Source: Azorinus chamasolen
Lineage: Eukaryota; Mollusca; Bivalvia; Cardiida; Solecurtidae
Direction of reading: 5' to 3'
Assembly: GCA_963576725.1 (NCBI GenBank)
Contig: OY755247.1
Span: 13,706,534-13,770,533 of the forward strand
Length of the DNA: 64,000 nt
Shown here: one piece after another, positions 59,736-64,000 of the stretch
Layout of the letters: the number at the start of each line of letters is the position of its first letter
Position numbering within the stretch: the stretch's first letter is position 1
Notes under the pieces: generated by a model
What the model was told of the DNA's origin: nothing
What the model saw: only the letters and a program-made list of their open reading frames with translations
The model's database searches: none
Program-made: the position numbers and the translations under genes

Positions 59736-60052
59736 GAGATCACTGACACACTGACAGAAAAAGAATAATAGAATCACTCTTTCCATTAAATGAATTTGAG
59801 CAATTTGTTTCTGCATTGCTTTTACGTTTGATCTCTGAAGTACCTGTAACATATCTCTATTGCAACTCATGATCATTACAACATGTGAAAAACAATTCTC
59901 AGAAATCTGTAACGTTACTCCACTTGTAACTTAAAATAAATATTGTTACATGTATGCAAATATCATGTAATGACATTATCTTGGAGAGAGAATTCTCTTT
60001 TTTTTGTTGAAAAACTCACATGCTACAATTTATCATCTGTTGTTGCATTCTT
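59736..60052. other. Unique spacer
   Basis: AT-rich with a T8 run near 59999. No feature recognised. Confidence 0.45.
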
Positions 60053-61920
60053 ACACCCTTAGTCTCCATACAGATGCATTTTAGCATTTTTGCAAACAGA
60101 ATAAACCTAGATGGGATAACTCCATTAGGAGCCATCTGATTAGGGTCTATTCTGCGTGCTTATTAAATAACATAAATCTTAATTTCTACTGTTTCTGCCA
60201 TTGGTGTAAAAAATCCCCTTTTCTGTGATGCCATTAAAAACAAGAGTACCGCATACGGTACATAATACGCCCACTTGCAAACTTTGATTCAACATGCCTT
60301 ATAAGTGTTGACATTTTCAAATCTGTGCTTCAGATCTTGATTTCAATATCAAGGTGATACTATTTTTTAAAAAATTGAAGTGAATGTCTTTTTTAAAAAA
60401 AAAGTTAATTCTCATATTTGCAGATTTTTGTAAAGTGCAACGGCCATAACTCTGTAAAGACAAACTGAATGAACCTCAAAATAAACTCAGCTTCAAATTT
60501 TGTTGCTTAAAACATTTGTGTTAAGTTTCATTTATATGATTTTAATAGTTTTCCCAGAAAACATCAGACAAACTAAAAGGTGACCGACTAACAAAGCAAC
60601 GAACACACGAAGTTCAAGGACCATAACTTTAGAATAAAATGACATATCAAATCCCCCGCAATATATGTGAAAATTCACATTAAGGTTTAACCATATAAAA
60701 AAATTAAAGTAAATCTCATTTCAAATGAAAAAGTTATGGCCATCCTCATATTTGCATAGATTTGCATTATTTTTTTAAGTGCAAGGGCCAGAGCTCCGAA
60801 ACAACAAATCAAATGATCCTCAGAATCGACTTAGCTTCAGGTCTTGATGCATTAAACATGTGTATGAAGTTTCATTAATATCTGTCAAACAGTTTTGCAA
60901 GAAAACAGCGGACAATCTATATGCATTATATTTGCATTATTTTTTATGTAAAAGGGCAAAAACTCTGAAACGAAAAATCAAACAAGGGCATGTTGTATTG
61001 CTATGCAAGACATGAGTCCCCCACCGGACTGAAAAAAACCTCCACTCTCCCCACCCCACCCACCCATGGTGTGGTTGACCATGGTATATACATGACCACC
61101 TGAATGGTATTAATACCTACTTTCATACATTGAATCAGTAAATAAAAAGTTATTGTCCCGACAAGAAAATATGAAAAAGGGGAGTAACTCCAAAAATATT
61201 GATGCTAGAGTTATTGCCCTTGTGCATGACACTACTTCTCATCACGCTTATTCCATATGAGAAGTTTCAAATCAATTGAACCAGTACATAAAGAGTTATT
61301 AACTGGACAAGAAAATATGAAAAGGGGAATAACTCCAACAATATAGATGCTAGAGTTATGGCCCTTGTGCATGACACTACCCCTCATCATGATTGTTCCA
61401 TATGTGAAGTTTCAAATCAATTGAACCAGTAGATAAAGAGTTATTGTCCGGACAAAAAAATATGTAAAAGGGGAATAACTCCAAAAATATTGGTGCTAGA
61501 ATTATGGCCCTTGTGCATGACACTACTCCTGATCATGCTTCCTCAATGTGTGAATTTATAATGAATTTGGCCTAACTTTGTAGGAGAAATTGCCCAGACA
61601 CGAAGTGTGACAGACGGACTGACAAGAAAATATGAAAAAGGGGAATAACTCCAAAAATATTGATGCTAGAGTTATGGCCCTTGTGTATGACACTACCCCT
61701 CATCATGATTGTTCCATATGTGAAGTTTCAAATCAATTGAACCAGTAGATAAAGAGTTATTGTCCGGACAAAAAAATATGTAAAAGGGGAATAACTCCAA
61801 AAATATTGGTGCTAGAGTTATGACCCTTGTGAATGACACTAGCCCTCATCATGCTTCTTCAATGTGTGAAGTTATAATGAATTTGGCATAACATTGTAGG
61901 AGATATGGCCCGGACAAAAA

Positions 61921-61957
61921 GCGTGACAGACGGACAGACGGACAGACGGACGGACGT
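61921..61957. repeat. GACG/GACA microsatellite of HN9, left part
   Basis: GTGACAGACGGACAGACGG-type tract; the right part continues at 62214-62262 beyond the fold-back element. Confidence 0.9.
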
Positions 61958-61996
61958 ACTAACAAATGGGTAGTTGTGTGACTTTTTCCTTTGATC

Positions 61997-62026
61997 TTTT
62001 CTTGTGGGACTAGTCCCACAAGAAAA
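61997..62026. repeat. Perfect 30 bp palindrome
   Basis: Arm TTTTCTTGTGGGACT, centred on ACTAGT, no mismatch. TGTGGGAC is echoed as GTCCCACA at 62090. Confidence 0.95.
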
Positions 62027-62068
62027 ACTATTTTTGGCTCTAACTTTGGAAAAGAATGATCTGAAAGC

Positions 62069-62087
62069 TAACCCTAACCCTAACCCT
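62069..62087. repeat. Interstitial telomere-like repeat
   Basis: TAACCC three times plus a T, the complement of the TTAGGG telomere repeat found in molluscs and vertebrates. Confidence 0.9.
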
Positions 62088-63073
62088 ATGTCCCACAACT
62101 GGCCAGGTTAATGTCACAAGAAATGGCCAGGTTAATGTCACAAGAGATGGCCAGGTTAATGATTTTACTTGTGTGACTAGTTAGAAAAAGTCACACAACT
62201 ACCCATTGGTGAGTGCGGACAGACGGACGGACAGACGGACGGACAGACGGACAGACAGACGGAATCGAGCAAACCTATAGTCCCCCAACCGGTAACCGGT
62301 GGGGGACTAATAAACCTCGAAATCAACTCAGCATCAGATCTTGATGCATTAAACATTTTTGTGAAGTTTCATTAATATCTCTCAAATAGTTTTCCCAGAA
62401 AACAGCGGACAAACTATTTGCATTATTTTTTAAGGACAAGGGCAATAACTCTGAAACGAAAAATCAAATGATCCTCAGAATCGATTCAGATTCAGATCTT
62501 GATGCATTAAACATTTGTGTAAAGTTTCATTAATATCTCTCAAATAGTTTTCCCAGAAAACAGTGGACAAACTATTTGCATGTATTTGCATTATTTTTTA
62601 AGTAAAAGGGCCATAACTCCAAAAAGAATAATCAAATGAACCTCAGAATTGACTCAGCTTCAGGTCTTGATGCATTAAACATTTGTGTGAAGTTTCATTA
62701 ATATCTGTCAAATAGTTTTCCCAGAAAACAGCGGACAAACTATTTGCATGTATTTGCATTATTTTTTAAGTAAAAGGGCCATAACTCCGAAAAGACAAAT
62801 CAAATGAACCTCAGAATCGACTTAGCTTCAGATCTTGATGCATTTAACATTTTTGTGAAGTTTCATGAATATCTGTCAAATAGTTTTCCCAGAAAACAGC
62901 GGACAAACTATTTGCATATTTTTTAAGGACAAGGGCCATAACTCTGAAATGAAAAATCAAATGAACCTCAGAATCAACTCAGCTTCAGATCTTGATGCAT
63001 TAAACATTTGTGTGAAGTTTCAATAATATCTGTCAAACAGTTTTCCCAGAAAACTGCGGACAAACAAAATGTT

Positions 63074-63125
63074 GACGGACGAACGAACGAACGAACGAAC
63101 GAACGAATGAACGGACGGACGGACA
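63074..63125. repeat. GAAC and GGAC microsatellite of HN8
   Basis: (GAAC)7 then (GGAC)3 directly before AGGGCCACGACAATATACG. Confidence 0.95.
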
Positions 63126-63337
63126 GGGCCACGACAATATACGACCACCTTTATTAGGTGGGCGTATAAAAATCAGCTAATTATTTATTAATCATTATTT
63201 TTTATAATAAATATTCATGGAGTAAAGGCTAAAAAAATATTTTGAAAAACAATCGGAATGTCGAAAAGGTTCGGAGACGAATGAATCCCTACTGTCTGCA
63301 AAAGTCAACTAAGATTTGCCTGGTGCTGAAAGTTATT

Positions 63338-63545
63338 TACAGTAAAACTTATCTCAAGTGACCATTTTTTTATTGAACGTCAGTGTTTTAAAAAGCAGCA
63401 GGTTCCTTAATGCAGGTCAAATGTAAAGCAGAAAGCTCCTATAGGAGCTTTCTGCATTACTTTTGACCTGTATTAAGCTACCACCTTTCTTGCAGACCCA
63501 AAACTATACCTCTTTTGGATAGCCGCTTAAGACAGGTTCTACTGT
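63338..63545. mobile_element. pogo-C (C2) MITE, uninterrupted reference copy
   Basis: TACAGTAAAACTTATCTCAA to AAGACAGGTTCTACTGTA. Perfect hairpin GCAGAAAGCTCCTATAGG. It shows AAGTGACCATTTTTTTATTG where the copies at 14724 and 33961 carry PB-B. Confidence 0.95.
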
Positions 63546-63661
63546 AGAATGTGCTCTATGTTTTTATATAATTATTTTCTTATCAAGAGAACTTGATTAT
63601 CCAACGGGGCGGCTAATAGCATTCACATGTATATGAAGATATATGAGACAGATGATCTAGC

Positions 63662-63876
63662 TTAACTCTCTGATAGCTGAACTGTCAAAGTGGAATGGTC
63701 CATCATTGTTTTAATGCTAGAATCCATTCAGTATGAAAAAGTGTATAATATGCGAGAGAATTTTGAAAAACAAACAGTGCAGACCCTGATCAGAGATCTC
63801 TTCTAGAAGCCCTCTGATCTTGGTCTACACTGTTTGTAAATGTCATTTCACTCGTTTCCCGCCTTCAAAGGGTCAA
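63662..63876. mobile_element. PB-L MITE
   Basis: TTAACTCTCTGATAGCTGAA to GCCTTCAAAGGGTCAAC. Hairpin AACAGTGCAGACCCTGATC with centre TCTCTTCTAGAAGC. Confidence 0.85.
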
Positions 63877-63879
63877 CTA

Positions 63880-64000
63880 TTATCATCTTAAATGTCGTCT
63901 GCAAAAACAAAATTGTCAGCTGTATCTAATAATAAAAGTATTCTTCCATTTCATTTCAAAAATAGGAAGTGTCAGTTTGGATCCTGATGAGACATCAAGT
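63880..64000. mobile_element. J-family MITE cut by the window end
   Basis: ATCTTAAATGTCGTCTGCAA and CAGTTTGGATCCTGATGAG begin a J hairpin whose second arm lies beyond 64000. Confidence 0.7.

Larger units (their letters stand above)
61965..62207. mobile_element. Fold-back element, innermost layer
   Basis: Perfect 24 bp inverted ends (AATGGGTAGTTGTGTGAC... and ...GTCACACAACTACCCATT). Inside are a perfect 30 bp palindrome, a telomere-like run and three tandem copies of GGCCAGGTTAATGTCACAAG-type units. It sits in the GACG microsatellite of HN9. No target duplication is visible. Confidence 0.85.
60984..62310 (+). mobile_element. Helentron-like cassette HN9, third layer
   Basis: Head ACAAGGGCATGTTGTATTGC with GAGTCCCCCACCGG. 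Cores ~145-150 bp (GGGGAATAACTCCAAAAATA, TGCTAGAGTTATGGCCCTTG, AAATCAATTGAACCAGTA), GACG microsatellite split by the fold-back element, tail TATAGTCCCCCAACCGG / CCGGTGGGGGACTAATAA. Confidence 0.9.
60241..63168 (+). mobile_element. Helentron-like cassette HN8, second layer
   Basis: Head CAAGAGTACCGCATACGG with ATACGCCCAC at 60267. Cores ~175-190 bp (GGCCATAACTCNGAAA, GAACCTCAGAATCGACT, TTGATGCATTAAACATTTG, AGTTTTCCCAGAAAACAG): about three before and four after the HN9 insertion. GAAC/GGAC microsatellite 63074-63123, tail hairpin TATACGACCACC / GGTGGGCGTATAA. Confidence 0.9.
60053..63231. mobile_element. PB-A1 MITE, outermost layer of a four-level nest
   Basis: Left part ACCCTTAGTCTCCATACAGA, core, TTTCTGCCATTGG, GTGATGCCATTAAAAA (60240). 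Right part ATCAGCTAATTATTTATTAA and ATATTCATGGAGTAAAGGCTAA. Joining the flanks gives the normal A1 order (compare 29760-29859). Confidence 0.85.

Noticed and set aside
1..64000. tRNA, rRNA or operon structure
   Set aside because: No cloverleaf with A and B boxes, no rRNA-like stretch, and no run of adjacent genes was found by eye. Short structured RNAs could still be missed without a covariance search.

Overview
This is animal nuclear DNA: AT-rich, with almost no coding content and a very high load of short palindromic transposons. The repeat types suggest a bivalve mollusc, probably a heterodont. The evidence for this is pearl/Helentron-like cassettes (tandem ~145-180 bp cores, then a GACN microsatellite, then a 3' hairpin), a SINE-like fragment with the motif CAGTATTTCAGTCATA, and pogo-like TIRs. 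The species call is inference; the eukaryotic call is secure.

Family names used below are mine. PB families have TTAA target duplications and 5'-CCC tips, so they are piggyBac-like MITEs. PB-A1, A2 and A3 carry a ~68 bp hairpin core (GCAAACAGAGTAGACCC ... GTCTGCTCTGTTTGC) in different flanks. A1 tips are CCCTTTACTCCAT; A2 tips are CCCTTTCCCTGTTCTATG on one side and CCCTTTCCCTCATATAAACG on the other; A3 has the latter on one side and an AACAGGGAAAGGG end on the other. PB-B has a hairpin built from GATAAATAGAGCATTTGCTC (B1 tip CCCATTCCCTCATA, B2 tip CCCTTTCCTCCATA). PB-E, K and L have their own flanks around an A-like core. J has a GTTTGGATCC hairpin. pogo-C has TA targets, CAGTAAAACC tips and a GCAGAAAGCTCC hairpin. 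F has TIR CAGTTGAACTTCGATATC. D has TIR AGAGCTACAGATAAG and a GACCACTCTTTAGAATC hairpin. HN elements are Helentron-like cassettes.

Layout. 1-5260: MITEs, a 617 bp TIR element and a 15 bp minisatellite made of a MITE tip. 5324-5521 (minus strand): the only convincing protein-coding exon, a first coding exon with a good start context and splice donor; its gene runs left. 5960-10780: MITEs, several nested. 11000-13290: a 2.3 kb array of 24 bp minisatellite. 13400-22600: MITEs, one HN fragment. 22590-25150: a 2.1 kb HN array inside a PB-B element. 25200-31800: MITEs. 31872-32310: the 5' end of a hAT element with a broken BED zinc finger. 32930-37550: stacked nests, including two three-level ones. 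37550-49430: MITEs, local duplications and hairpin-arm amplifications. 49436-50960: an HN array. 51000-55620: nested MITEs. 55630-56053: a compact complete HN element. 56054-57263: the longest stretch without a recognised repeat. 60053-63231: a four-level nest. 63338-64000: pogo-C, PB-L and a cut J element.

There is no operon, CRISPR array, rRNA or identifiable tRNA. The useful information is structural. Uninterrupted copies elsewhere in the window serve as empty sites, so they define target duplications and relative ages. Hairpin centres are shared between families with different transposition chemistry, and each HN family has its own head and tail sequence that match each other. No full-length transposase, reverse transcriptase or Rep-helicase is present, so all these elements are non-autonomous here.
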